From Chitinophagaceae bacterium (GTDB lineage: Bacteria; Bacteroidota; Bacteroidia; Chitinophagales; Chitinophagaceae), in contig CANGTN010000007.1 in the NCBI GenBank assembly GCA_947456805.1, forward strand, positions 1 to 64,000: a stretch of 64,000 bases of DNA, given 5' to 3'. The notes beneath the pieces are model-generated. The model saw only the letters and a program-made list of their open reading frames with translations. It had not been told where the DNA came from and did no database searches. Shown in pieces: positions 10,634 to 19,453 of this stretch. The stretch's first letter is position 1. Every line of letters starts with the position of its first letter. Position numbers and translations under genes: made by a program.

Positions 10634-11143
10634 ATGTTTTTAGAAATTAATCCTTTAGTATTGCCTGATGTTGGCTTGGTATTTTGGAGTTCAGTAGCTT
10701 TCATAGTGTTGTTGGTAGTATTGGGCAAATTTGCCTGGAAACCAATTATGACTGCTATCAGCGAAAGAGAACAAGGTATTGAAACTGCTTTGGCTAAAGC
10801 CGATCAGATGAAAGCTGAAATGGCTACCATGCAAGGTGAAACTGAAGCTTTAATGCAAAAAGCCCGTGAAGAACGTGCTACTTTAATTAAAGAAGCAAAA
10901 GAGCAGTCTGATAAAATGATTGCTGACGCAAAAGAAAAAGCAAAAAGCGAATACGATAGAATTGTTGCAGATGCTCAGTTAGCAATCACTCAACAAAAAA
11001 ATGCAGCTTTAATTGATGTTAAAAATCAAGTGGGTGCTTTGGTTGTAGAAGTAAGTGAGAAGATTTTGAGAAGAGAATTAAGCAACAAAACTGAACAAGA
11101 AAGTTACATTCAACAATTAGCAGAAGGTGTAAAGTTGAATTAA
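10634..11143 (+). CDS. atpF: F0F1 ATP synthase subunit b
   Basis: Peripheral stalk subunit that holds the F1 head against rotation. From ATG 10634 the product is 169 residues: one N-terminal membrane helix (VGLVFWSSVAFIVLLVVL), then a long charged coiled coil rich in Ala, Glu and Lys (about 35-140), and a C-terminal end that binds delta. A TTG at 10616 is in frame, but it adds six residues without family support. Gene order and length match the family. It lies 86 bp after atpE, behind a hairpin, and 28 bp before atpH. Confidence 0.94.
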   Translation: MFLEINPLVLPDVGLVFWSSVAFIVLLVVLGKFAWKPIMTAISEREQGIETALAKADQMKAEMATMQGETEALMQKAREERATLIKEAKEQSDKMIADAKEKAKSEYDRIVADAQLAITQQKNAALIDVKNQVGALVVEVSEKILRRELSNKTEQESYIQQLAEGVKLN

Positions 11144-11171
11144 TTAATTTGCTAATTAGAAAATTAAAAAA

Positions 11172-11735
11172 ATGCCCAATCCACGTTTAGCAAATAGATA
11201 TGCAAAAAGTATAGTTGATTTAGCAATTGAGCAAAATCAATTAGAAGTTGTGTATGCCGACATGAAATACATTCAGGCAGTTTGTATGGCAAGCAAAGAA
11301 TTTACTACATTGCTGAAAAGCCCTGTAATTAAGGCTGATAAGAAAATTGCAATTATTGAAGCGGTTACAAAAGGAAATGTTTCTGAACTAACTAATTTGT
11401 TTAATAAATTATTGGTGAACAAAGGTCGTGAGAGTGAATTGTTTGAAATTGCAAATGCCATTATTGACCAGTACAATGAAATTAAAGGTATTCATCAGGT
11501 AACACTTACCACTGCTGTTGAAGTTAGTGATAACATTAAATCTGCAATTGAATCGAAAATCAAGGCTGAACAAGGTTTGCAAAATGTAGAATTGAATACA
11601 AAAGTTGATGAATCGTTGATTGGCGGATTTGTTTTGGAGTTTAATAATAATTTGGTAGATGCAAGTATAGCACGGGATTTGAGAGATGTAAAAAAACAAT
11701 TTGCCAAAAATTTTTACGTTAATCAATTAGCGTAA
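11172..11735 (+). CDS. atpH: F0F1 ATP synthase subunit delta
   Basis: Stalk subunit (OSCP-type) that links subunit b to the top of the alpha/beta hexamer. The 187-residue protein begins MPNPRLANRYAKSIVDLA, the typical N-terminal helix of the delta domain. It has a helical N-terminal domain (to about 105) and the conserved C-terminal segment VDESLIGGFVLEFNNNLVDASI, which carries the family signature. The last residues read RDVKKQFAKNFY. It sits between atpF and atpA in the standard order. Confidence 0.94.
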   Translation: MPNPRLANRYAKSIVDLAIEQNQLEVVYADMKYIQAVCMASKEFTTLLKSPVIKADKKIAIIEAVTKGNVSELTNLFNKLLVNKGRESELFEIANAIIDQYNEIKGIHQVTLTTAVEVSDNIKSAIESKIKAEQGLQNVELNTKVDESLIGGFVLEFNNNLVDASIARDLRDVKKQFAKNFYVNQLA

Positions 11736-11742
11736 AATATTG

Positions 11743-11790
11743 TTCAGCAATGTACAAAGCGTAAAATGGTGCGACGCCGGTAATGCTGAA
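11743..11790 (+). repeat. Stem-flanked short repeat between atpH and atpA
   Basis: TTCAGCA (11743-11749) and TGCTGAA (11784-11790) form a 7-bp inverted repeat around a 34-nt loop that contains GGTGCGACGCC. The reverse complement of that core, GGCGTCGCACC, recurs at 21096-21106, and GCGTCGCAC recurs at 47111-47119. It may be a dispersed intergenic element or an operon-internal RNA fold. Confidence 0.45.
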
Positions 11791-11847
11791 TAACTTGATA
11801 CAGTTGACAAACAAAAAGTAAACAATTATAATTTTTAATTTAAGTAT

Positions 11848-13425
11848 ATGGTAAACATTAAGCCGGATGAAATATCAGCGATATTAAGGGAGCAATTGAG
11901 CAACTTTAATGCAAGTGCTGACTTAGAAGAAGTAGGTACCGTATTACAGGTGGGTGATGGTATTGCCCGTGTATATGGATTGAACAATGTACGTAGTGGA
12001 GAATTGGTGGAGTTTGAAAGTGGCGTACGTGCAATTGCCTTGAACCTTGAAGAAGACAATGTGGGTGTGGTGTTGATGGGTGAAAGCGGATCGATTAAAG
12101 AAGGTGCTAAAGTAAAACGTACCGGACAAATTGCTTCTATTAAAGTAGGCGATGGTGTTGTAGGTCGTGTAATCAATACTTTAGGCGAACCAATTGATGG
12201 TAAAGGTCCGTTGACTGGTGAATTATATGAGATGCCTCTTGAAAGAAAGGCACCAGGTGTAATTTATCGTGAGCCTGTAAAAGAGCCGTTACAAACAGGT
12301 ATCAAAGCGATTGATGCGATGATTCCGATCGGTCGTGGTCAACGTGAGTTGATTATTGGTGACCGTCAAACAGGTAAAACAGCAATTGCTGTGGATACCA
12401 TCATCAATCAAAAAGAATTTTACGCAGCTGGTCAGCCGGTGTATTGTATATATGTTGCAATTGGACAAAAAGCAAGTACTGTTGCGGGAGTGATGAAAAC
12501 ACTTGCCGACAATGGTGCAATGGCTTATACGACTATTGTTGCTGCAAATGCATCTGATCCTGCACCTCAACAATTCTATGCACCATTTGCGGGTGCTGCA
12601 ATTGGAGAGTTTTTCCGTGATACCGGTCGTCCGGCATTGATCATTTATGATGATTTGTCAAAGCAAGCGGTGGCTTATCGTGAGGTGAGTTTGTTGTTGC
12701 GTCGTCCGCCGGGTCGTGAGGCTTATCCTGGAGATGTATTCTACTTGCATAGTCGTTTATTGGAAAGAGCTGCGAAGGTTATTGCCAATGATGAGGTTGC
12801 AAAAAATATGAATGACTTACCTGAAAGCATTAAGCATTTGGTAAAAGGTGGTGGTAGTTTAACTGCATTGCCAATTATTGAAACGCAAGCGGGTGACGTA
12901 TCTGCTTACATTCCAACAAACGTAATCTCTATTACTGACGGACAAATATTCTTGGAAGGAAACTTATTTAATGCGGGTATTCGTCCGGCAATTAACGTGG
13001 GTATTTCTGTAAGCCGTGTGGGTGGTAATGCACAGATTAAGTCTATGAAAAAAGTATCCGGTACATTAAAATTAGATCAGGCTTTATACCGTGAATTAGA
13101 AGCGTTTTCTAAGTTTGGTGGTGATTTGGATGCTGCTACAAAAAATGTAATTGACAAAGGTGCACGTAACGTAGAAATATTGAAACAAGCGCAGTACACG
13201 CCATTTACAGTAGAAAAACAAGTAGCAATTATTTACTTAGGTACACAAGGTTTATTAAAAGATGTTGCTGTTAAAAATGTGAAAGCATTTGAAGAACATT
13301 TCTTGGTAGAAATGGAAAATAAATTACCTGAAGTATTGGTTGAATTTAAGAAAGGTCAGTTGAATGACGATAGTTTGGCTAAGATGACAGAATTGGCTAA
13401 AAATCTTGCAGTTCAATACAAATAA
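11848..13425 (+). CDS. atpA: F0F1 ATP synthase subunit alpha
   Basis: Non-catalytic nucleotide-binding subunit of the F1 hexamer. The 525-residue protein has a beta-barrel N-terminal domain, Walker A GDRQTGKT (171-178), the segment [12 protein letters not shown] and the arginine-finger region [10 protein letters not shown], all as expected. Codon choice shifts towards CGT and GGT here, as is usual for strongly expressed genes. It is the last gene of the operon; a strong terminator lies 20 bp after the stop. The gamma subunit gene, which often follows, is absent, and beta and epsilon are not in the window. Confidence 0.97.
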   Translation: MVNIKPDEISAILREQLSNFNASADLEEVGTVLQVGDGIARVYGLNNVRSGELVEFESGVRAIALNLEEDNVGVVLMGESGSIKEGAKVKRTGQIASIKVGDGVVGRVINTLGEPIDGKGPLTGELYEMPLERKAPGVIYREPVKEPLQTGIKAIDAMIPIGRGQRELIIGDRQTGKTAIAVDTIINQKEFYAAGQPVYCIYVAIGQKASTVAGVMKTLADNGAMAYTTIVAANASDPAPQQFYAPFAGAAIGEFFRDTGRPALIIYDDLSKQAVAYREVSLLLRRPPGREAYPGDVFYLHSRLLERAAKVIANDEVAKNMNDLPESIKHLVKGGGSLTALPIIETQAGDVSAYIPTNVISITDGQIFLEGNLFNAGIRPAINVGISVSRVGGNAQIKSMKKVSGTLKLDQALYRELEAFSKFGGDLDAATKNVIDKGARNVEILKQAQYTPFTVEKQVAIIYLGTQGLLKDVAVKNVKAFEEHFLVEMENKLPEVLVEFKKGQLNDDSLAKMTELAKNLAVQYK

Positions 13426-13444
13426 AGTCATTTCATTTTTATAA

Positions 13445-13478
13445 AAAAACAGCCTCCATGAAAATTGAGGCTGTTTTT
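13445..13478 (+). terminator. Rho-independent terminator of the atp operon
   Basis: A perfect 12-bp stem (AAAAACAGCCTC with GAGGCTGTTTTT) and a 10-nt loop, ending in a T run. It lies directly after atpA and separates the atp operon from the sigma factor gene. Confidence 0.9.
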
Positions 13479-13538
13479 ATTTTATCATTTACCACTCATC
13501 ATTTTGTTTAGCTTTTATTAAAAATACTTAAACAAATA

Positions 13539-13571
13539 TTTGGTGGTCTTGCTGCATTCTGTTTAACTTTA
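13539..13571 (+). promoter_or_regulatory. Candidate promoter of the ECF sigma/carotenoid cluster
   Basis: TTTG (13539-13542) and TAACTTTA (13564-13571) are spaced by 21 bp, close to the Bacteroidota layout of TTTG and TAnnTTTG (last base differs). The -7 element lies inside the left half of an inverted repeat. Confidence 0.4.
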
Positions 13572-13593
13572 CATTCTAATAATTAAACAGAAT
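13556..13593 (+). promoter_or_regulatory. 11-bp perfect inverted repeat before the sigma factor start
   Basis: ATTCTGTTTAA (13556-13566) and TTAAACAGAAT (13583-13593) are exact inverted copies 16 nt apart. The right arm ends five bases before the ATG at 13599. In DNA it could bind a dimeric regulator; in RNA it would fold the leader next to the start codon. Confidence 0.55.
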
Positions 13594-13598
13594 ACATT

Positions 13599-14099
13599 AT
13601 GGCAACGATAGACTTTAATCAAATGTTGGTCAACAATGCTGATTTTTTAAAGCCATTTGCATTTACACTTACAAGAGACAACGAAGCAGCAAAAGATTTG
13701 ATGCAGGAAACAATGTACAGGGCAATGGCGAACAAGGACAAGTATAATGTTGGTACAAATATTAAAGCCTGGTTGTATACCATCATGCGTAATATTTTTA
13801 TTAATAACTATCGTCGTAAAAGCAAACAACAAGTAATTTTTGACGATTCTCCTAACGATTTTTTATTAAACATTCAACAAGGTGCTGTTGCAAATGAAGC
13901 AATTGCAACACTCAATATGAAAGAGGTACAAGAGGCAATCTATCAACTTCCCGAGATTTTTAAAACGCCTTTTCTTTTAAACTTTGATGGCTATAAATAC
14001 AATGAAATTGCAGAAATGCTGGAAGAACCTTTGGGAACCATTAAAAGCAGAATTCACTTTGCAAGAAGACTACTCAAAGCACAAATAAACAGACATTAA
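13599..14099 (+). CDS. ECF-type RNA polymerase sigma factor
   Basis: Alternative sigma factor of 166 residues. Region 2 lies at about 15-80 (LTRDNEAAKDLMQETMYRA, then IKAWLYTIMRNIFINNYRR). Region 4 lies at about 105-160, with a helix-turn-helix reading YKYNEIAEMLEEPLGTIKSRIHFARR. No anti-sigma gene is adjacent. It lies 27 bp before crtI in the same direction, so it may be co-transcribed with, and control, the carotenoid genes. Similar ECF-like regulators are common in this phylum without a dedicated anti-sigma factor. The inverted repeat just before the start may serve autoregulation. Confidence 0.9.
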   Translation: MATIDFNQMLVNNADFLKPFAFTLTRDNEAAKDLMQETMYRAMANKDKYNVGTNIKAWLYTIMRNIFINNYRRKSKQQVIFDDSPNDFLLNIQQGAVANEAIATLNMKEVQEAIYQLPEIFKTPFLLNFDGYKYNEIAEMLEEPLGTIKSRIHFARRLLKAQINRH

Positions 14100-14126
14100 A
14101 AATTTCTGCTTAACTTTCACGCATCA

Positions 14127-15620
14127 ATGGGTAAAAAAGTAATTGTTATAGGTGCCGGTTTTGCCGGTTTATCTGCTGCATCTTTCATGGCTAAAGCCGG
14201 CTGGCAGGTAACTGTTTTAGAGAAAAATGCAATCCCCGGAGGCAGGGCAAGACAAATGAAAGCCGAAGGGTTTACATTTGATATGGGCCCAAGCTGGTAT
14301 TGGATGCCTGAAGTTTTTGAAAGATATTTCAACCAATTTGGTAAAAAAGTTTCCGATTATTATACACTCGAAAGATTAGATCCATCATACAGAGTTTACT
14401 GGCATGATGAACCAATGGATATTCCTGCCAATTACGAAGCGCTCAAAGAATTATTTGAATCTATCGAACCTGGAAGTGGTACATCTCTGGATAAATTTTT
14501 AGCAGAAGCTGCTTACAAATATGAAGTTGGTGTTAATAAACTTGTTCACAAACCCGGTCAAACACTTACTGAATTTTTAGATTGGGAAGTAATAACAGGT
14601 GTGTTTAAGCTGGATGTGTTCAATTCCATGAAAAGCCATGTGGCAAAGCATTTCAGACATCCTAAGTTAAAAGAACTCATGGAGTTTCCGGTGCTTTTTT
14701 TGGGAGCATTACCCGAAAAAATTCCTGCTCTTTATAGTTTAATGAATTATGCAGACATCAAAGGAGGAACTTGGTATCCTAAAGATGGCATGTATAGCAT
14801 TGTAAAAGGAATGCATCAACTGGCAACAGAGTTGGGAGTTGAGTTTCGTTTTAATGAAGAAGTTCAGCAAATTGACTTAAAAGGACAATCAGCAAAATCG
14901 GTTACTTCAAAAAATACAACCAATCAGCTGATTTCTACTTATGAAGCCGATGTAGTTATTGGCGGTGCAGATTATCATCATATAGAAACAAAATTATTGC
15001 CTGCACAATTTCGCAGTTATACAGATAAGTATTGGGAAACTAGAATCATGGCACCTAGTTGCTTGATTTACTACGTAGGACTCAATAAAAAAATTAAAAA
15101 TATTTTACACCATTCTTTGTTTTTTGATACTTCCTTCGAAGTTCATGGCAATGAAATTTATACTACCAAAGAATGGCCAAGTAATCCTTTGTTTTATGTA
15201 AGTGCAACAAGTGTCTCAGATACTACAGTTGCACCTGAAGGTCATGAAAATTTATTTTTCCTGATACCTGTTGCTACAGGCTTAAAAAATGATACTGAGG
15301 ATATTCGGGATCAATATTTCAATTCAATTGTTGAAAGAATGGAAAAGCATTTGGGGGAGCCAATTTTGCAACATGTTGTTTATAAAAAAAGTTATGCGCA
15401 TAGTGATTTTATAGCGGATTACAATGCCTTCAAAGGCAATGCTTATGGGTTGGCAAATACATTAATGCAGACAAGTATTTTAAAGCCTGCTTGCAGGAGT
15501 AAAAAAGTAAAAAATTTATTTTATACAGGACAATTAACAGTTCCCGGTCCGGGTGTGCCGCCTTGCCTAATCAGCGGTGAAGTGGTTGCAAAAGAAGTGG
15601 TCAGGCATTTTGATAATTAA
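14127..15620 (+). CDS. crtI: Phytoene desaturase (CrtI type)
   Basis: FAD-dependent enzyme that desaturates phytoene stepwise to lycopene at the membrane. The 497-residue protein begins with the dinucleotide-binding motif VIGAGFAGLSAA. It continues with GGRARQ and FDMGPSWYWMPE. It ends with the bacterial CrtI signature YTGQLTVPGPGVPPCLISGE. Length fits the family. It follows the sigma factor by 27 bp and is followed after 107 bp by crtB. A second, paralogous desaturase (crtD) lies further on; the first copy, beside crtB, is the better candidate for phytoene. Confidence 0.92.
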   Translation: MGKKVIVIGAGFAGLSAASFMAKAGWQVTVLEKNAIPGGRARQMKAEGFTFDMGPSWYWMPEVFERYFNQFGKKVSDYYTLERLDPSYRVYWHDEPMDIPANYEALKELFESIEPGSGTSLDKFLAEAAYKYEVGVNKLVHKPGQTLTEFLDWEVITGVFKLDVFNSMKSHVAKHFRHPKLKELMEFPVLFLGALPEKIPALYSLMNYADIKGGTWYPKDGMYSIVKGMHQLATELGVEFRFNEEVQQIDLKGQSAKSVTSKNTTNQLISTYEADVVIGGADYHHIETKLLPAQFRSYTDKYWETRIMAPSCLIYYVGLNKKIKNILHHSLFFDTSFEVHGNEIYTTKEWPSNPLFYVSATSVSDTTVAPEGHENLFFLIPVATGLKNDTEDIRDQYFNSIVERMEKHLGEPILQHVVYKKSYAHSDFIADYNAFKGNAYGLANTLMQTSILKPACRSKKVKNLFYTGQLTVPGPGVPPCLISGEVVAKEVVRHFDN

Positions 15621-15692
15621 TAGATCAAGTGTGCGTTTATAAAATAATATTTTTTAGTAAATGCAATAGTATTAATTTTAATAAAATTGAAA

Positions 15693-15713
15693 AGTTGGTT
15701 TAAGAAACCGACT
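15693..15713 (+). promoter_or_regulatory. Hairpin in the crtI-crtB gap
   Basis: AGTTGGTTT (15693-15701) pairs with AAACCGACT (15705-15713) over nine positions with one G-T wobble, loop AAG. It is followed by a T-rich stretch and sits 14 bp before the crtB ATG. It could attenuate transcription into crtB or shape its leader. Confidence 0.45.
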
Positions 15714-15727
15714 ACATACTTTTTCTT

Positions 15728-16570
15728 ATGAATAATATGCAACATTTTCTTGAAGTTAGCGAAGCTTGCAGTAAGTATACTACTGAGCGTTACAGCACTA
15801 GCTTTTCTTCGGCAATCAGGTTGCTGCATAAAGAAATCAGACAGCCAATTTTTAATATCTATGGATTTGTACGTTTTGCAGATGAAATTGTAGATACATT
15901 TCATGGTTTCGACAAATCTTCATTGTTGGCTGATTTTAAGAAAGAAACTTATGATGCAATTGAAAGAAAAATAAGTTTAAATCCCATACTGCACAGCTTT
16001 CAGACAACTGTAAATAAGTACAATATTGACCATGCCTTAATCGAAGCATTTTTGCACAGCATGGAAATGGATTTGAGTGAAAAAAAATATGACAGGGCAG
16101 GTTACGATGAATACATTTATGGAAGTGCTGAAGTGGTGGGTTTGATGTGTTTGTTTGTATTTTGTGATGGAGATAAAGCTTTGTATGAATCTTTAAAACC
16201 CGGCGCAAGAAGTTTGGGTGCAGCTTTTCAGAAAGTAAATTTTTTAAGAGATTTAAAAGCCGATTTTGAAGGCTTGGAAAGGGTTTATTTTCCGGGATGT
16301 GATTTCAGAAATTTTACAGAAAGCGATAAACGAAATATTGAGTCCGACATTCAAAAAGATTTTGATGATGCTTATGCAGCAATACTTGAATTACCTATTA
16401 AATCTAGGTTTGGGGTATATGTAGCTTACAAATATTATTTGTCTTTGTTCAAAAAAATTAAGCAACTTGAAGCACAAAGAATCATGCAGGAACGCATTCG
16501 AATTCCTGATTACGGTAAAATGTTTATTGTCGCAAAAGCAGGACTTCGTTCTCAATTAAATATTTTATGA
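15728..16570 (+). CDS. crtB: Phytoene synthase
   Basis: Condenses two geranylgeranyl diphosphates to phytoene, the first committed carotenoid step. The 280-residue protein has both aspartate-rich magnesium-binding motifs, DEIVD (52-56) and DLKAD (175-179, within NFLRDLKAD). It also has the squalene/phytoene synthase pattern GFVRFADEIVD and YFPGCDF. Length is typical. It is in the same orientation as crtI and separated from it by a 107-bp gap that holds a hairpin. Confidence 0.94.
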   Translation: MNNMQHFLEVSEACSKYTTERYSTSFSSAIRLLHKEIRQPIFNIYGFVRFADEIVDTFHGFDKSSLLADFKKETYDAIERKISLNPILHSFQTTVNKYNIDHALIEAFLHSMEMDLSEKKYDRAGYDEYIYGSAEVVGLMCLFVFCDGDKALYESLKPGARSLGAAFQKVNFLRDLKADFEGLERVYFPGCDFRNFTESDKRNIESDIQKDFDDAYAAILELPIKSRFGVYVAYKYYLSLFKKIKQLEAQRIMQERIRIPDYGKMFIVAKAGLRSQLNIL

Positions 16571-16632
16571 ATCTTTTTTTTTGTTGCACATTAGATCTTC
16601 TTATTGAAAGAAATGAGAAAGCGGAAAAGATG

Positions 16633-16644
16633 CCGAAATTTCGG
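16633..16644. promoter_or_regulatory. Perfect 12-bp palindrome upstream of idi
   Basis: CCGAAATTTCGG in the 176-bp crtB-idi gap, about 100 bp before the idi start. It could be an operator, but its small size means that chance is also possible. Confidence 0.3.
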
Positions 16645-16746
16645 GTTTAAATTTTATCTAAATTTTTGTTACTATATTTATTGTTCTACGCTGTACTGTG
16701 CAGTAATTAAAATATTGTTTATTGTAAATCAGCTACGGATTTATTT

Positions 16747-17268
16747 ATGGAAAAAGTTGTATTGGTAGATAGGAATGACAACCAAATTGGATTGATGGGA
16801 AAAATGGAGGCTCATGAAAAAGCCTTATTACACAGGGCTTTCAGCGTTTTTATTTTTAACAGCAACGGAGAGATGCTGCTACAAAAAAGAGCCGTTACCA
16901 AATACCATTGTGGCGGTATGTGGGCAAATACTTGTTGCAGTCATCCAAGAGAACATGAATCAGATTTAGATGCAGCTACAAGAAGATTGAAAGAAGAAAT
17001 GGGTATTGAAACACCTTTGTCAGAAATATTTAATTTTATTTATAAAGCTGAATTGGATAAAAACTTAACCGAACATGAATTTGATCACGTATTTGTTGGG
17101 TATTATGATGGTGAAATTTCATTGAATAAAGCTGAAGTGGAAGATTATTGCTTTGGAACAATAGAAGAGATTAATGAAAAAATACAACTCAATCCCTCTC
17201 ATTATACACCTTGGTTTTTAATCGCTTTTCCAAGAGTTTCCGAATGGTGGAAATCAAAACAATTATAA
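16747..17268 (+). CDS. idi: Isopentenyl-diphosphate delta-isomerase, type I
   Basis: Interconverts isopentenyl and dimethylallyl diphosphate, feeding prenyl chain growth. The 173-residue Nudix-fold enzyme has the catalytic cysteine in NTCCSHPR (Cys64) and the catalytic glutamate in LTEHEFDHV (Glu111). The Nudix-like helix reads RRLKEEMGIE. It lies inside the carotenoid cluster, 3 bp before the crtD ATG. The 176-bp gap upstream suggests its own promoter. Placing idi in the cluster links precursor supply to pigment synthesis. Confidence 0.95.
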   Translation: MEKVVLVDRNDNQIGLMGKMEAHEKALLHRAFSVFIFNSNGEMLLQKRAVTKYHCGGMWANTCCSHPREHESDLDAATRRLKEEMGIETPLSEIFNFIYKAELDKNLTEHEFDHVFVGYYDGEISLNKAEVEDYCFGTIEEINEKIQLNPSHYTPWFLIAFPRVSEWWKSKQL

Positions 17269-17271
17269 TTG

Positions 17272-18768
17272 ATGCAATCTTCAAAAGCAATTATTATAGG
17301 GGCAGGAGTAGCAGGTTTGTCATCGGCTATAAGGCTTGCTGTACAAGGATTTGAAGTGAAGGTTTTTGAAAAAAACAGTTATCCCGGCGGCAAACTCAGC
17401 CATTTTAAATTGGGTGATTATAATTTTGATGCAGGTCCGAGTTTATTTACACAACCCCAACATTTAGAGGCATTATTTTCATTGGCTAATGAGCCTATTG
17501 AAGATTATTTTAAATACTCTGCTGTTCCAATTTCTTGTAAATATTTTTATGAAGATGGAACAATTGTAAATGCATTTACCGATACCAAAAAATTTACCAA
17601 CGAACTGAAAGAAAAATTACATGAGCCCGAAGATGCTGTTGTTAATTATCTGCAACAATCAGAAAATATATATGCTAACATCGGTTCTGTTTTTTTAAAT
17701 TTCTCTTTGCATAAAAGCAAAACATTACTGAACGCCCCAATTTTAAAGGCGGTTAAGAACACCAAACTGAAATATTTGTTCAACACCATGAATGGCTTGA
17801 ACAAAAAACAATTTAAAAACGAGAAGACTGTTCAGTTATTCAATCGTTATGCTACATACAATGGAAGCAATCCTTATCAGGCACCCGGTATGCTTACGCT
17901 CATTCCACATTTAGAACATAATGAGGGTGTATTTTATCCCGAAGGCGGAATGATTAGTATTACCAATGCTTTGTACCAATTGGCTTTAAAAAAAGGTGTA
18001 CGATTTTCATTTAATTCTCCCGTACAAAGTATTATAAATGAGGATAAAAAAGTTGTAGGTGTAGTAGTAAACAATCAAAATGAATATGCCAATATTGTTG
18101 TAAGCAATATGGATGTTTACTTTACTTACAAACACTTATTAAATCAGCCGTTGATGGCTACCAAAATTTTAAAGCAGGAGAGAAGCAGCAGTGCTTTAAT
18201 TTTTTACTGGGGAATTAAAAAAACATTTCCTGAATTAGAATTGCACAATATTTTTTTTACAGAAAATTACAAAGCAGAGTTTGATGCATTATTCAATACA
18301 AAAAAAATCTATTCAGATCCAACTGTATATATCAACATCACATCAAAATGTGCGTTAGGTACACAAGCACCTGAAGGCAAAGAAAACTGGTTTGTAATGG
18401 TAAATGCTCCTGCAAATGTTGGTCAGGATTGGGAAAAATACAGAGTTGAATATCGGGCATCAATTATTCAAAAGCTGAACAAACTTTTACAAACAGATGT
18501 TGAGCAATTTATTGAAGCAGAAGAAGTTTTGGATCCTGTTTTAATTGAAAGTAAAACTTCATCTTATATGGGGTCATTATACGGAACTTCTTCAAACAGT
18601 AAATTAGCAGCTTTTTTCAGGCATCCAAATTTTAGTAAAAAACTAAAAGGGTTGTATTTTGTGGGCGGAAGTGTTCATCCGGGTGGTGGTATTCCTTTGT
18701 GTATGCACAGCGCTAAAATTATGAGTGAGATTGTAATTGATGATTTTAAAAAACGCAATGAAAAGTAA
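17272..18768 (+). CDS. crtD: CrtI-family desaturase, probably CrtD (hydroxycarotenoid 3,4-desaturase)
   Basis: Second FAD-dependent carotenoid desaturase of the cluster, about 498 residues from ATG 17272 (a TTG three bases earlier is in frame). It has IIGAGVAGLSSAIRLA at the N-terminus, GGKLSHF, FDAGPSLFTQP and the C-terminal GGSVHPGGGIPLC. The FDAGPSLFT pattern and its partnership with a CruF-like gene point to CrtD, which adds the 3',4' double bond to a 1'-hydroxylated end. The first desaturase has FDMGPSWYW at this site. Its gene overlaps the next one by 11 bp. Substrate assignment is inferred from neighbours. Confidence 0.8.
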   Translation: MQSSKAIIIGAGVAGLSSAIRLAVQGFEVKVFEKNSYPGGKLSHFKLGDYNFDAGPSLFTQPQHLEALFSLANEPIEDYFKYSAVPISCKYFYEDGTIVNAFTDTKKFTNELKEKLHEPEDAVVNYLQQSENIYANIGSVFLNFSLHKSKTLLNAPILKAVKNTKLKYLFNTMNGLNKKQFKNEKTVQLFNRYATYNGSNPYQAPGMLTLIPHLEHNEGVFYPEGGMISITNALYQLALKKGVRFSFNSPVQSIINEDKKVVGVVVNNQNEYANIVVSNMDVYFTYKHLLNQPLMATKILKQERSSSALIFYWGIKKTFPELELHNIFFTENYKAEFDALFNTKKIYSDPTVYINITSKCALGTQAPEGKENWFVMVNAPANVGQDWEKYRVEYRASIIQKLNKLLQTDVEQFIEAEEVLDPVLIESKTSSYMGSLYGTSSNSKLAAFFRHPNFSKKLKGLYFVGGSVHPGGGIPLCMHSAKIMSEIVIDDFKKRNEK

Positions 18769-19453
18769 CCTGTCAATTTCTAAACTCCATGTATCTGTTT
18801 TTGTTGCATTACTATTTCATATTAGTGGTGCAATTGGTATATTGTGTACACCCTACAAAAATTGGTTTATTCAAAATACGCCGGTAAACTTAACGGTCAT
18901 GGCTGTTTTGTTGTTAATCAATCAATCACAAAAAAATAAATATTTTATCGTCTTTGCAATCATTGCATTTGCAACTGGAATGTTTACTGAAATGATAGGA
19001 GTCAATACTGGATTACTTTTTGGACATTATACGTATGGGTCGGTAATGGGTTTTGGTATTAAAGGAGTGCCCTTATTAATTGGCATACAATGGTTGGTTA
19101 CGGTTTTATGCAGCGGTGCAATTATGCATCAGTTTCAACATGGAATTGAAAACAGGTATAGTAACGCCGGATTGAAAATGAAGCCGATATTACATACCAT
19201 TTCCTTTGTGTTTGATGGCGCAATCTTGGCAACCTTTTTCGATTTTGTAATGGAGCCTGTAGCCATGCAACTCGGATTTTGGAACTGGCAAAATAATGAA
19301 GTCCCCAATTACAATTATTGGTGTTGGTTTATCATCAGTGCGCTTTTATTGGGATTGTATAAAATATTGCCATTCAATAAAGCCAACCAATTTGCAATAC
19401 ATTTGTTTATCATTCAGCTGTTATTTTTTATAGCATTAAGATTTTTTTTATGA
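18758..19453 (+). CDS. cruF: CruF-like carotenoid 1'-hydratase (DUF422 family)
   Basis: Membrane enzyme of 231 residues with about seven helices. It has the DUF422/CruF patterns: TEMIGVNTGLLFGHYTYG, GVPLLIGIQWL, and DFVMEPVAMQLGFWNWQ followed by VPNYNYW. CruF adds water to the psi-end of carotenoids to give a 1'-hydroxyl. ATG 18758 overlaps crtD by 11 bp; earlier in-frame starts (18737, 18740) lie deeper inside crtD and add a poor N-terminus. The stop overlaps the crtZ start (ATGA). It lacks the WDxxxT and PxEE patterns of CrtYc/d lycopene cyclases, so it is not the missing cyclase. Confidence 0.82.
   Translation: MKSNLSISKLHVSVFVALLFHISGAIGILCTPYKNWFIQNTPVNLTVMAVLLLINQSQKNKYFIVFAIIAFATGMFTEMIGVNTGLLFGHYTYGSVMGFGIKGVPLLIGIQWLVTVLCSGAIMHQFQHGIENRYSNAGLKMKPILHTISFVFDGAILATFFDFVMEPVAMQLGFWNWQNNEVPNYNYWCWFIISALLLGLYKILPFNKANQFAIHLFIIQLLFFIALRFFL

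Noticed and set aside
18758-19453. Lycopene cyclase of the CrtYcd type
   Set aside because: It lacks the WDxxxT and PxEE motifs of that family; the patterns are those of CruF/DUF422.
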